A stretch of DNA of 64,000 bases from GCA-020343675 sp964462945. Lineage in GTDB: Bacteria; Planctomycetota; Phycisphaerae; Sedimentisphaerales; Anaerobacaceae. The notes beneath the pieces were generated by a model. That model was given only the letters and a program-made list of their open reading frames with translations. It searched no databases and had not been told where the DNA came from. This document shows, piece after piece, positions 41,650-50,212 of the stretch (its first letter is position 1; every line of letters starts with the position of its first letter). The stretch covers positions 1 through 64,000 of the forward strand of contig CAYWZW010000019.1 of assembly GCA_964462945.1 (NCBI GenBank). Reading direction: 5' to 3'. The position numbers and the translations under genes are program-made.

Positions 41650-43863
41650 ATGAACGTTATTGGCAGGATTCTCGGCAGTCAGAAATCGGCCGTCAGACGC
41701 CGGAAGTCGGAAATCACAGGGAGGGTGTCGGGTCTCTGTCTTCTGTCTTCAGCGTTCTGTGTTCTGTGTTCTGCCTTCGGGCCGGCCCGGGCGGACGACG
41801 GCGGTCAGGCCGCGGCCGCGCAGACGAGCATCCACGTGTTCGTTCCGACCGAAAGCACTGTCGTCAGGACGGGCGGGATTGCCGGTCTGCTTAAGAGGTA
41901 TTCCATAAGGGGACAATTCCGGCTGACCGTGGATTTCGGTGCGGGCGCGGCCTGGTTCTCTCAGGTCGATGCGACCCTCACCGGCGAGGACGGCGTCTTG
42001 TATGCGCAAAGCCTGGACGCCGTTTTCAATACGACCGGGCTTGCCGGCACCGTGATCGACGATACGACAATCGCCTTCGAGGGCAAGACCGCAGACGGGA
42101 CGCAAAGCGACGTCCGCCTGAAGCTGACCTTCAGCAACGATTCGGTTCAGCTTACCGGCCAAACCACCCCGCCGCCCAACAGCGCCGACATGTTCTTCTA
42201 TGACATCGAGGCGGTCGCATCGAGGAAATACGCCGGCGGCACGGGTGAACCCAACACGCCTTATTTGATTAGCACGGCCGAGCATATAAACGCCATCGGC
42301 GCCGATCCCAATGACTGGGACGAGCGCTTCAAGCTGGCGGCGGACATCAACCTGCGAAGCTACAAGGGAAGAGATTTCAATATCATCGCGCCCGCCGGAC
42401 GAGGCAGGTTCTTCGCCGGAGTCTTTGACGGCAACGGTCACACCATCTCCAGCTTCACCTACGGCCCGACCGATGTAAACAGCGTGGCCCTTTTTGGCAG
42501 CGTCAAAGGCCGGATCGAGAACCTCGGCCTGATTGACCCCAACATAGACGCCGGCACCAGAGACGGCGTGGCCCCCCTGGTGGACTGGCTCAACAAAGGC
42601 AGCATGAGCGGCTGCTATGTGCAGGGAGGCAGCGTCCAGGGAGAGGGATGGGTCGGCGGCCTCGTCGCATATAACACAGGTACTATCACCGGCTGTTATT
42701 CGACCGCCGCCGTCACCGGCGAGGTAGATGTTGGCGGTCTGGTGGGGTATAACGGCGGCGTCATAACCGGCTGCTCCTCGACCAGCGGCGTCACAGGAAA
42801 AAAGTCTGTCGGAGGTTTGCTGGGGTCGAACGACGGCACAATCACCGGCTGCTCTTCGACGGGCGACGTGACGGGTAATTCCAGAGTCGGTGGTCTGGCG
42901 GGCTACAACAGACTTGGAACGGGAACGATCCAGAACTCCAGCTCAGCAGGGCCCGTGACTGGAATCAGTGACGTGGCGGGCCTGGTCGGTCGCAACTACG
43001 GTGTCGTTTCAAGCTGCCGCTCGACCGGCGAGGTTTCCGGAAGCGTGTATGTGGGCGGCCTGGTGGGATTCCATCGTGGCGCCATTACGAATTGCTATTC
43101 GGATGCGAACGTCCACGGCGGCTCCCAGGTCGGCGGCTTGGTGGGCAGCCACGAGGGTACCATCAGCAACTGCTGCTCGTCCGGGAGTGTCGCCGGCGAC
43201 CTGGCTGCCGGCGGCTTGGTGGGAGCCGGTTTAGCGGAGGGCACTGTCGCCTCTTTCTGGGACGTTGAAACCAGCGGCCAGATAACCAGCGCCGGCGGTA
43301 CCGGCAAGACCACAGCCGAGATGCAGACGGCTGGCACCTTCCTTGAAGCCGGGTGGGACTTTGTGGGCGAGACCGACAACGGCACGGAAAATATTTGGCG
43401 GATTCTTGAGGGGCGGGACTATCCGCGACTTTCGTGGGAACAGGTGCTGAGCGATGACTTCGAGGATGGAGAGCCGTCGCCGCTATGGATGGTCTATGAG
43501 CCGGACCCCGAGAAGATACGGGTGGAGGAGACCGACGGCAGGCTCGAAGTTCGAGCTTCCGCCCAGGCCGATAATATCGACGCGGCCTATGTCTCCAACG
43601 GCTGGCGGCTGGACGTCACGAACGACTTCGCGCTGCGGGCCCGTTTCCACTATGGTAAGCAAAGCATGGGCGATAGCTGGGTGATGATTGCCCTATCGCC
43701 GAGCCTGGAGCAGCCGATCAGCCGGATCATCACCTTCGAGGCCGGCTGCCTGGACGCCCAGCCGTTCTATGTCGGCCTCGGCGGCGGCTCCGACCAGGTC
43801 AGCCTCGATGCGGCAGACGCCTATCTGGACGACTTTATCGTGGACTCCGGGGCGCTGAAATAG
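41650..43863 (+). CDS. secreted GLUG-repeat protein with repeat-derived signal peptide
   Basis: 737 residues. Basic n-region (KSAVRRRKSEITGR), hydrophobic core LCLLSSAFCVLCSAF (29-43) and cleavage site ARA (46-48). The core is encoded exactly by the TTCTGTN tract at 41734-41775. The middle (about 325-540) holds GLUG motifs (VGGLVGYNGG, VGGLVGFHRG, VGGLVGSHEG) that build a beta-helix-like adhesive surface, and the end (about 600-737) is a concanavalin-like domain (DDFEDGEPSP). Probably exported to the cell surface. Ribosome site AGGAGG before ATG 41650. Confidence 0.85.
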   Translation: MNVIGRILGSQKSAVRRRKSEITGRVSGLCLLSSAFCVLCSAFGPARADDGGQAAAAQTSIHVFVPTESTVVRTGGIAGLLKRYSIRGQFRLTVDFGAGAAWFSQVDATLTGEDGVLYAQSLDAVFNTTGLAGTVIDDTTIAFEGKTADGTQSDVRLKLTFSNDSVQLTGQTTPPPNSADMFFYDIEAVASRKYAGGTGEPNTPYLISTAEHINAIGADPNDWDERFKLAADINLRSYKGRDFNIIAPAGRGRFFAGVFDGNGHTISSFTYGPTDVNSVALFGSVKGRIENLGLIDPNIDAGTRDGVAPLVDWLNKGSMSGCYVQGGSVQGEGWVGGLVAYNTGTITGCYSTAAVTGEVDVGGLVGYNGGVITGCSSTSGVTGKKSVGGLLGSNDGTITGCSSTGDVTGNSRVGGLAGYNRLGTGTIQNSSSAGPVTGISDVAGLVGRNYGVVSSCRSTGEVSGSVYVGGLVGFHRGAITNCYSDANVHGGSQVGGLVGSHEGTISNCCSSGSVAGDLAAGGLVGAGLAEGTVASFWDVETSGQITSAGGTGKTTAEMQTAGTFLEAGWDFVGETDNGTENIWRILEGRDYPRLSWEQVLSDDFEDGEPSPLWMVYEPDPEKIRVEETDGRLEVRASAQADNIDAAYVSNGWRLDVTNDFALRARFHYGKQSMGDSWVMIALSPSLEQPISRIITFEAGCLDAQPFYVGLGGGSDQVSLDAADAYLDDFIVDSGALK
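41734..41775 (+). repeat. heptanucleotide repeat encoding a signal-peptide core
   Basis: CTCTGTC, TTCTGTC, TTCAGCG, TTCTGTG, TTCTGTG, TTCTGCC: six 7-base units in register, reading as LCLLSSAFCVLCSA in the signal peptide of the GLUG protein. Also preceded by basic codons from a second repetitive stretch. Confidence 0.85.
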
Positions 43864-43907
43864 CCCGGGCGTGGGCACCGCCCGCCCGGACACGAGCATC
43901 GAATGTG

Positions 43908-43936
43908 TTGACAGGCAATTTCCGGGCCGGTAGTCT
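43908..43936 (+). promoter_or_regulatory. promoter of lipoprotein gene, apparently leaderless
   Basis: TTGACA (43908-43913), 17-base spacer, TAGTCT (43931-43936). Transcription would begin at about 43943, the ATG of the next gene, which has no ribosome site. Confidence 0.5.
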
Positions 43937-43942
43937 GTCCGT

Positions 43943-44866
43943 ATGGTTCGTGCCTCTCACATTGCGGTTGTAGCGAATTTGCGTCCTGTAGAACCAGAAA
44001 CAGAACGTTCTTCTTCTGTGTTCCGGCTTCTGTATTCTGTATTCTGTGTTCTGTGTTCTGCTTCTTTTTTCCTGGCCGGCTGCGGCGAGCCGCAAGACGA
44101 TGTTCCCGTTTGGGAAAAAGTCAAGATCGGCGACCTGGCCCCCTACGACGGCAGCAAGACACCCGGGCCGCAAGCGATGAAGACCATCAATCTGGACGTG
44201 CACGTCTTCGAAGTCCCGGTTGAAAGCATCGACAAGCTCGATGCGATCCGCAAGACATTCTACATCAGGCCGCTGCGGCTCAAGAGTTATCCTACCTTCA
44301 CCGCCGACTCGTTCCTGGTTCGGTTCGGCCAGGGCGAAAGGTGGAAGGAGATCCAGGACATCGTGCTTGCCGCCGGCGGCCAGAAGCTCACGAGTGTCTC
44401 GCTGATGCTGCCGGACGCCATGGCTGAGACCATCGCCATTACCGGATTAGACCGCCCGCAATCGGTCTTTTTCACCGCGTCCGACGGCTCAAAGCAAGCG
44501 GCCAACGTCGGCCCCGGCGTCCTCGGGCTGCGGGTGCAAGCCGAGACCATCCCCGGCTCAAGAGGTATATGCAGCGTGACCGCCTACCCGGTCTTTTCGC
44601 TGCCCGCAAAACAGGCCATCCCCGAGCTGGATGTCCGCGCGAAATTGCGTGAGTTCCCGTTCACCACCGCCGCCTTCGGCCTGGACATGGGGCCGGGCGA
44701 TTTTGTCTATTTAGGGCCGAAAGAGTACGTCAGCGACCGGACGGCGCTGGCCGGACTGTTTTTCGGCAATCCCCAGGGCAGCCTCTTTTTCAGCCAAGGC
44801 AAGTCCCCCGAATTCAAACCGGCCGTCAGGGTCTTCTTGCTTGTTTGTACCGGGATAAGCTATTGA
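43943..44866 (+). CDS. lipoprotein with repeat-derived signal peptide
   Basis: 307 residues. The signal peptide core SVFRLLYSVFCVLCSASFF (25-43) is encoded by the TTCTGTN tract at 44014-44062 and ends in the lipobox LAGC (44-47), so the protein would be lipid-anchored on Cys47. The rest has no recognised domain; it is rich in beta-strand-like sequence (VHVFEVPVES, RVFLLVCTG). Leaderless start predicted. It stands 22 bases before a DUF362 gene, so the two may be co-transcribed. Confidence 0.72.
   Translation: MVRASHIAVVANLRPVEPETERSSSVFRLLYSVFCVLCSASFFLAGCGEPQDDVPVWEKVKIGDLAPYDGSKTPGPQAMKTINLDVHVFEVPVESIDKLDAIRKTFYIRPLRLKSYPTFTADSFLVRFGQGERWKEIQDIVLAAGGQKLTSVSLMLPDAMAETIAITGLDRPQSVFFTASDGSKQAANVGPGVLGLRVQAETIPGSRGICSVTAYPVFSLPAKQAIPELDVRAKLREFPFTTAAFGLDMGPGDFVYLGPKEYVSDRTALAGLFFGNPQGSLFFSQGKSPEFKPAVRVFLLVCTGISY
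44014..44062 (+). repeat. heptanucleotide repeat encoding a lipoprotein signal-peptide core
   Basis: TTCTGTG, TTCCGGC, TTCTGTA, TTCTGTA, TTCTGTG, TTCTGTG, TTCTGCT: seven 7-base units in register, read as FRLLYSVFCVLCSA in the signal peptide. The identical run FCVLCSA occurs in the GLUG protein. Confidence 0.85.
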
Positions 44867-44888
44867 CCAGCATAAGAACAATCCGACA

Positions 44889-45833
44889 GTGACGCTGACT
44901 CGATGCAGCGACTACAACCGGCCCGCCGTCGCCGAAGCGATCGAAAGGCAATTCAAGCTGCTCGGTGGACTGGAAAAGTTTGTACGGCCGGGTGACACCG
45001 TTTTGCTCAAGCCTAACTTCATCGCTCCGAGGTCCCGCCGGCACGCCACCCAAACCGACCCGGCGGTCATTCTCGAAACGGCCCGGCTGCTCAAAGACTT
45101 CGGCGTCAAGCCTTTCGTCGGAGATTCGCCCGCCTGGGGTGACGTCTTCGCCTGCGTAAAGGCATTAGAGCTGGAAGAGCCGCTCAAGAAAATGGCTGTG
45201 CCGGTCAGGCAGCTCGATAGGCCCGAGTGGTGCAAAGTAGGAGCCGGGGGCACCCGCGTCGGCATCAGCTCAGTCGCCCTCGACGCCGACGTCATCATCA
45301 ATCTGCCCAAGTTCAAATCGCACCAGCAGCTGGTGGCGACGTTCGCGGTCAAAAACATGTTCGGCTGCGTCGCCGGCAAGCGAAAGGCGCTCTGGCACTT
45401 TGCAAAAGGGAGCAGCGCCGATGATTTTTGCGGGCTGCTCATCGATATATTCAAATTCCTGAATCCCGCCTTGACGATCATCGACGCCGTCACTGCGATG
45501 GACGGCCCCGGCCCGATCCGCGGCAGAGCCAGACCCTTGGGCTGGCTCATCGGCGGAATAGACCCAATCGCCTGCGAAACGATCTGCGCTCGGCTGGTCG
45601 GCATCGAGCCCGAGAGCCTGCCGATCATCAAGACGGCAAAGCTGATGGGTTTCGGCTGCTCGGACCCCGCCCGAATCGAAATCGCCGGTGATGACTTTTC
45701 GCAAAGTGTCTGCACGGACTTCCAACTGCCTGAGCTGATTCCAATCCGCTTCTCGCTGCTGCACGTCTGCAAAAGCGTTTGCAAGCAAATCGTGCTGCTG
45801 GCCAAAGCCGGGATTAAGAGAAAGCAAATATAA
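44889..45833 (+). CDS. DUF362-domain protein
   Basis: 314 residues. DUF362-type core with LLKPNFIAPRSR, GDSPAWGDVF, INLPKFKSHQQ and AVKNMFGCVAGKRK. Family members are often linked to iron-sulfur or redox proteins, but no ferredoxin-type cysteine cluster is evident here. GTG start 44889. Function unknown. Confidence 0.8.
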   Translation: MTLTRCSDYNRPAVAEAIERQFKLLGGLEKFVRPGDTVLLKPNFIAPRSRRHATQTDPAVILETARLLKDFGVKPFVGDSPAWGDVFACVKALELEEPLKKMAVPVRQLDRPEWCKVGAGGTRVGISSVALDADVIINLPKFKSHQQLVATFAVKNMFGCVAGKRKALWHFAKGSSADDFCGLLIDIFKFLNPALTIIDAVTAMDGPGPIRGRARPLGWLIGGIDPIACETICARLVGIEPESLPIIKTAKLMGFGCSDPARIEIAGDDFSQSVCTDFQLPELIPIRFSLLHVCKSVCKQIVLLAKAGIKRKQI

Positions 45834-45886
45834 GCCGAAAAAGGAAATATGCGGTTACGAGTCTCTAATTGACAAAGAGCACACGG

Positions 45887-46549
45887 ATGACAGAGAACAA
45901 ACGACAAAAACCAAAATCCGCACGGCTGCGTTACCTTGCCGTATCGCTGCCTGTTCTTGTTGTTTTGCTGGGCGCGTGTCTGGTGCAGGAGTGCGGCCTT
46001 GAATTAGGCGCCCTTCCCGCCAACAAAGAACGTCAGCCCCAGGCCCGGCAAACCACCGGCAGGAAATGGGCCGAGCGACTCGATCTGCCGGGCGCGCCGA
46101 ATCTGCACAAGGTCTCCGGGGACCTCTATCGCGGCGCGCAGCCGAGCGCCGAGGGCATGAAGCAGCTGGAAAAGCTGGGCATCAAGACGGTCGTTAATTT
46201 GCGGTTCCTCCTGTCGGACCGCGGCGAGCTCAAAGGCACCGGGTTGGCTTACGAGCATATCAACATGACGACGTTCCACCCCGAAACAGAGGATGTCGTC
46301 CGCTTCCTGAAGATTGTCGCCGACAAGAAGCGTACCCCCCTCTTCGTGCACTGCCACCGCGGGGCCGACCGGACCGGCACGATGTGCGCCGTTTATCGCG
46401 TCGCCGTGCAGGGCTGGAGCAAGGACGAGGCCATCGAAGAGATGACCCAAGGCGGCTTCGGCCACCACCCGATATGGAAGAACCTCCCCGGATTCATCCG
46501 CAAGCTGGACATTGACCAAATCAAGCACGCCGCAGGCCTGAACGAATAA
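45887..46549 (+). CDS. membrane-anchored dual-specificity/tyrosine phosphatase-like protein
   Basis: 220 residues. One membrane helix (about 15-32), then a phosphatase domain with the signature HCHRGADRTG (155-164): catalytic Cys156 and Arg162. Upstream GDLYRGAQPS and IKTVVNLR fit the atypical dual-specificity/phytase-like family. It would act outside the membrane if the helix is an uncleaved signal anchor. ATG 45887 begins a basic N-terminus. Confidence 0.88.
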   Translation: MTENKRQKPKSARLRYLAVSLPVLVVLLGACLVQECGLELGALPANKERQPQARQTTGRKWAERLDLPGAPNLHKVSGDLYRGAQPSAEGMKQLEKLGIKTVVNLRFLLSDRGELKGTGLAYEHINMTTFHPETEDVVRFLKIVADKKRTPLFVHCHRGADRTGTMCAVYRVAVQGWSKDEAIEEMTQGGFGHHPIWKNLPGFIRKLDIDQIKHAAGLNE

Positions 46550-46623
46550 AGTCTCCCTCTGCTGCCCATCAGGAAACAGACCCGTGACACCGGTACATGC
46601 AGCCAGGCTGGTCCCGATAATTC

Positions 46624-46872
46624 TCAGGACCGAAACCGTGAGAACAGCTTCTGTTTGTCGGCTTGGCTGAACTCCTGCCCGTAGAATCTCAGGAAGATCT
46701 CCTTTTTCATTTCTTCGGGTGTGATTTCCGGGCGCTGAGCGAGAATGGCGCTCCGGACTATTTCCCTGGCGGCGTCGTACATGGAACAGCCCATCAGCAA
46801 GCGCTGCTGGCCGGATTTGCACATCATCAGTCTCTTGAACCGAACGGTGACATCGGGGTGAGTGTCATTCAT
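46624..46872 (-). CDS. small partner protein of a nucleotidyltransferase module
   Basis: 82 residues, alpha-helical: KSGQQRLLMGCSMYDAAREI and ILAQRPEITPEEMKKEIFLR. Small genes of this kind commonly sit next to nucleotidyltransferase-fold genes. Its upstream neighbour on the same strand is the broken nucleotidyltransferase at 46865-47148, whose stop overlaps this start (ATGA-like), so this looks like the surviving half of a two-gene module. Confidence 0.65.
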   Translation of the reverse strand: MNDTHPDVTVRFKRLMMCKSGQQRLLMGCSMYDAAREIVRSAILAQRPEITPEEMKKEIFLRFYGQEFSQADKQKLFSRFRS

Positions 46873-47148
46873 TTCTTGCCTCTTCGTACAGCTCCTCCAG
46901 ACCCAGCTTTCGAAGCCAATCGCCAATGTATCCCATGTCTAAATTGTCCACCGTCTCCATCAAATTCTTCACGTCTTTGAGCTGCATCTCAGAGTGACTG
47001 TCCTTTGCCCAAATCAGTTTGGATATGACCTAGTCATCCTCGGCACAGTATAATAATTTGAGGCGATAGAGCCGCAAATCATGTAGGGGATGTTTGCCTC
47101 GTTCAGTCGGCGGGTGACTATTTTGAGCACCTCGAGTTCTTCGTTCAT
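46865..47148 (-). pseudogene. nucleotidyltransferase pseudogene with internal deletion
   Basis: Minus strand. From ATG 47148 the frame reads MNEELEVLKIVTRRLNEANI then PYMICGSIASNYYTVPRMTR, the N-terminus of an AbiEii/DUF6036-like nucleotidyltransferase up to the point where the catalytic DxD should follow. At about 47030 it breaks: the frame shifts, a TAG occurs, and then ISKLIWAKDSHSEMQLKD and NLMETVDNLDMGYIGDWLRK, the C-terminus, continue in another frame to 46865. The central domain (roughly 80 residues) is deleted. A 40-codon remnant starting at ATG 46987 is all that could be translated at the 3' end. Confidence 0.78.
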
Positions 47149-47303
47149 ACGCTGCCCTTCGTTCCGATAAGACTTATGGGTCGGCCTCTCGTAGCATAGC
47201 AGATCACAGCACCCACGACAAGAGAATCCGGCATGTTTGACGCTGTCGAAGCCTAATCGTTGGAACGTTGACAGTCGATGCTTACCCGGCTAATATCCGT
47301 TGG

Positions 47304-48374
47304 ATGGAAGCAGAAGATAGACGAGCAACGAGCAACGCGGCCCGAGCGACGGTCAACATCTTAGGGATTGAGACCAGTTGCGACGAGACGGCGGCGGCGG
47401 TGGTGGCCGATGGGAAGGTTGTCAAATCGTCCGTGGTCGCGTCGCAGACGAAGCTGCACGAGAAATATGGCGGCGTTGTCCCTGAGATCGCTTCGCGCGC
47501 CCATATCGAGAAGATTTATCCGGTGATTGCGGAAGCGATGGGGCAGGCCGGCGTGGGCAAGGACGATATCGACGCCGTCGCCGTTGCGAATCAGCCGGGG
47601 CTGACTGTCGCTCTGGTGGTCGGCGTCACGGCCGCAAAGACACTCAGCTTCGTCTGGGAAAAGCCGCTTATCGCCATCAACCACCTGCACGCCCACTTGC
47701 AGTCGGCGATGATGTCGCAGGAGAACCTTCAACTGCCCGCCGTCGCCCTGATCGTCTCCGGCGGACATACCTGCCTTTACGATTACGATTCACCGCTGGA
47801 GCCGAAACTGTTAGGCTCCACTATCGACGACGCCGCCGGCGAGGCCTTCGACAAGGTCGCAGCCATCCTGAAATTGCCCTACCCCGGCGGCCCCAGCATC
47901 GAAAAGGCGGCGGCTAACGGCAATCCCGACGCCGTCAAGTTCCCGCGCTCGATGTTAGGGCCGAGGTCGCTGGATTTCTCTTTTAGCGGCGTCAAGACGG
48001 CCGTACTGTATCACTGCCGGGGCCAGGACATGAAGGGCGAGGACAAAGTCGATTCGATGAGCACGCAGGAGATCGCCGACATCGCCGCATCGTTCCAGGC
48101 CGCCGTGATCGATGCGCTCGTCAAAAAAACGCAGCGGGCCGCTAAAAAAATGGGCGCAAAGACCGTCTTATTGGGCGGCGGAGTCGCAGCCAACAGCCAG
48201 CTTCGAGCCGCCCTAAAAGAAATGTGCGACTCTTCCTCGTCCCCGATGATGTTGCTGGTCGCGCCGAAACAGTATTGCACGGACAACGCCGTTATGGTAG
48301 CCTCTCTGGCGTATTATAAATTCAAGGCCGGGCTTTTCGCCGACCTGACGCTCGAGCCAAAAGCAAGCGGCTAA
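47304..48374 (+). CDS. tsaD: tRNA threonylcarbamoyladenosine biosynthesis protein TsaD
   Basis: 356 residues. Begins with the family N-terminus ILGIETSCDETAAAVV, with metal-binding HLHAH (about 126-130) in INHLHAHLQS, SGGHTCLYD, and GGVAANSQLR near the C-terminus. It transfers the threonylcarbamoyl group to adenosine 37 of tRNAs that read ANN codons; essential in nearly all bacteria. ATG 47304 is preferred over GTG/ATG further up, which lacks family sequence. larB follows after 14 bases. Confidence 0.95.
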   Translation: MEAEDRRATSNAARATVNILGIETSCDETAAAVVADGKVVKSSVVASQTKLHEKYGGVVPEIASRAHIEKIYPVIAEAMGQAGVGKDDIDAVAVANQPGLTVALVVGVTAAKTLSFVWEKPLIAINHLHAHLQSAMMSQENLQLPAVALIVSGGHTCLYDYDSPLEPKLLGSTIDDAAGEAFDKVAAILKLPYPGGPSIEKAAANGNPDAVKFPRSMLGPRSLDFSFSGVKTAVLYHCRGQDMKGEDKVDSMSTQEIADIAASFQAAVIDALVKKTQRAAKKMGAKTVLLGGGVAANSQLRAALKEMCDSSSSPMMLLVAPKQYCTDNAVMVASLAYYKFKAGLFADLTLEPKASG

Positions 48375-48388
48375 ACGAGGGACGAGAT

Positions 48389-49159
48389 ATTCAGGCTGAA
48401 CAGATAAAAAAGTTACTGAAGCAGGTCAAGGAGGGCGAAATTGACATCGACCAGGCGGTCGAAGAACTCCGGCATTTGCCGTTCGAGGAGTTGGGCTTTG
48501 CCTGTGTGGACCACCATCGTCAAATCCGGCGGGGTTTCCCGGAGGTCATCTTCTGCCCCGGCAAGACCACCGAACAGATCATCGGAATCTTCGAGAGCCT
48601 CGCCGCAAAAGGCAATAACGTCTTGGCGACCCGCGCTGCCCCCGATGTTTTCGACGCGCTGGCCCAGACAAAGAAGTTCCCCAAGGCCCGATACGAAAAA
48701 TTAGCGCGGGCCATCGTCTTAGAGCAGAAAGAGCTGCGGCCTTCCGCGAGCGTCCTGCCCATCGTAACCGCCGGTACCGCTGATTTGCCCGTGGCGACCG
48801 AGGCCAAGGTTACCGCCGAGATCATGGGCCAGCGGACGGAACTGATCTGCGACGTCGGCGTAGCCGGCCTGCACAGGCTCATCAAACATCTGCCGAAGCT
48901 CCAGAAGGCGAACATCGTCATTGTCGTGGCCGGCATGGAGGGCGCGCTGGCCAGCGTGGTCGGCGGCCTGGTAAGCTGCCCGGTCATCGCCGTGCCGACC
49001 AGCGTCGGCTACGGCTCGGCCTTCGAGGGCCTCTCGGCCCTGCTGACCATGCTCAATAGCTGCGCCTCCGGCGTCACCGCCGTCAACATCGACAACGGCT
49101 TCTCCGCCGCCGTCACCGCCACACTGATCAACAAAAAAATAGACGAAGGAAAGTCATGA
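48389..49159 (+). CDS. larB: nickel-pincer cofactor biosynthesis protein LarB, ATT start
   Basis: 256 residues. The frame opens with IKKLLKQVKEGEIDIDQAVE then ELRHLPFEELGFACVDHHR, the family N-terminus. LarB carboxylates nicotinic acid adenine dinucleotide to start the nickel-pincer cofactor of lactate racemase. Motifs: GFPEVIFCPGKT, TAGTADLPVATEA and VAGMEGALASVVGGL. No ATG, GTG or TTG precedes this region in frame; ATT 48389, with GAGG eight bases upstream, is the best start. A TTG at 48476 would cut away the conserved N-terminus. larC and larE are not in the window. Confidence 0.85.
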   Translation: MQAEQIKKLLKQVKEGEIDIDQAVEELRHLPFEELGFACVDHHRQIRRGFPEVIFCPGKTTEQIIGIFESLAAKGNNVLATRAAPDVFDALAQTKKFPKARYEKLARAIVLEQKELRPSASVLPIVTAGTADLPVATEAKVTAEIMGQRTELICDVGVAGLHRLIKHLPKLQKANIVIVVAGMEGALASVVGGLVSCPVIAVPTSVGYGSAFEGLSALLTMLNSCASGVTAVNIDNGFSAAVTATLINKKIDEGKS

Positions 49160-49183
49160 GGCGGAAGCTTGTTAGGTGCCGTG

Positions 49184-49753
49184 CTAATATGCTTTCTCAA
49201 CAGCTTTATGAAACCATTGCCATTTTCCAGAATCGTCGATCTGCTTCGCAATGAAACGAAACTCAGTGGTTTGCCTAAATAACGGCACGAACGGGCGGAA
49301 GTGTATGACAACCTGTATTTCAGGGTCGTTTTTGAACATAACACCCTCCCCTTCTATGCGGAAGATACTATAAACACTGGCCTTTTCTGAGGCTTTTAGT
49401 TTTGGAATGTGTGCCGCGCTGTCGATTATCTTCACATTTCCATCCCCGTGCATTTGAAGACCGCCGGCATCCAAATGCAATGTTGCTATTTCATAATCCA
49501 AATCATAGATTGGCAAGAAACCGTCATTGGAAATTGTAAACACACATTTCATGGGATTGTTCTTATCAAAAATGGCTTCAGGAATTAACGACACCCTCGG
49601 AAACAATGCAAATATTGAAGAAACAAATCCTATCACAGCAAATGTAATAGTCACCAACTTAATGCACAGTTTAACCATTCGACCGAAAACGCCATTAGAT
49701 CTGCTGTGATTTGTTACTGGACGTTTTCGCCTTGCTTTGGATTTCTTTGCCAT
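49184..49753 (-). CDS. hypothetical single-pass membrane protein
   Basis: 189 residues. Basic cytoplasmic N-terminus (KKSKARRKRP), one membrane helix (about 30-50: LCIKLVTITFAVIGFVSSIF), and a beta-rich outer domain. No family recognised. Convergent with larB, 24 bases apart. ATG 49753. Confidence 0.65.
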   Translation of the reverse strand: MAKKSKARRKRPVTNHSRSNGVFGRMVKLCIKLVTITFAVIGFVSSIFALFPRVSLIPEAIFDKNNPMKCVFTISNDGFLPIYDLDYEIATLHLDAGGLQMHGDGNVKIIDSAAHIPKLKASEKASVYSIFRIEGEGVMFKNDPEIQVVIHFRPFVPLFRQTTEFRFIAKQIDDSGKWQWFHKAVEKAY

Positions 49754-49938
49754 TATCGTCAATCCTAACAATAATTAGGCTGATCGACATAATATACGGA
49801 ACATCGGTTGACGAACCGTATAAGACCTTCGCGGGACAAATATAATTATATACCATCAGAACCCTGCACCGACCGCCTTCTGCACCATGGACTTATGCAC
49901 GCTATGACAGCACTGTTCGCTGGTGTCTTATCTATGGT
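49754..49938. other. AT-rich intergenic region
   Basis: No gene recognised. Includes an inverted repeat TACGG...CCGTA near 49795-49820 and AT-rich stretches that could hold promoters for the minus-strand gene at 49184-49753. Confidence 0.3.
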
Positions 49939-50169
49939 TTAATTCGCACGGCGCAGCTCGGCCTTGGCAATGCTGACCAGAGACCTCAGCGCAGCATTCA
50001 CAGATCGTTCGTCAGGGAAATACTTGGCAACATCCGGGGAGAGGAGGACCAAGTTCGTTCCCTTCTGGAACCGCTTGGCATACTTGCCCCGCACACCACC
50101 CCTGAGTTTGCAGAGGTCGTACTCCGGCCGCAAATCGTCGGCTATTTCTCTGTTATTCGCCTTCTTCAT
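49939..50169 (-). CDS. small antitoxin-like protein
   Basis: 76 residues: EYDLCKLRGGVRGKYAKRFQ then NLVLLSPDVAKYFPDERSVN. This pattern (DL-x-LxGGVRGKY, LLxPDVAxxFPDxxSVNxALR) is common among small antitoxin-like genes. No toxin gene is directly next to it on the same strand; the nearest is HicA 43 bases upstream. ATG 50169. Confidence 0.6.
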   Translation of the reverse strand: MKKANNREIADDLRPEYDLCKLRGGVRGKYAKRFQKGTNLVLLSPDVAKYFPDERSVNAALRSLVSIAKAELRRAN

Positions 50170-50212
50170 GATATCAGTTTATCTGCTGACATTCTTGCTC
50201 GATGCTTGCCAA

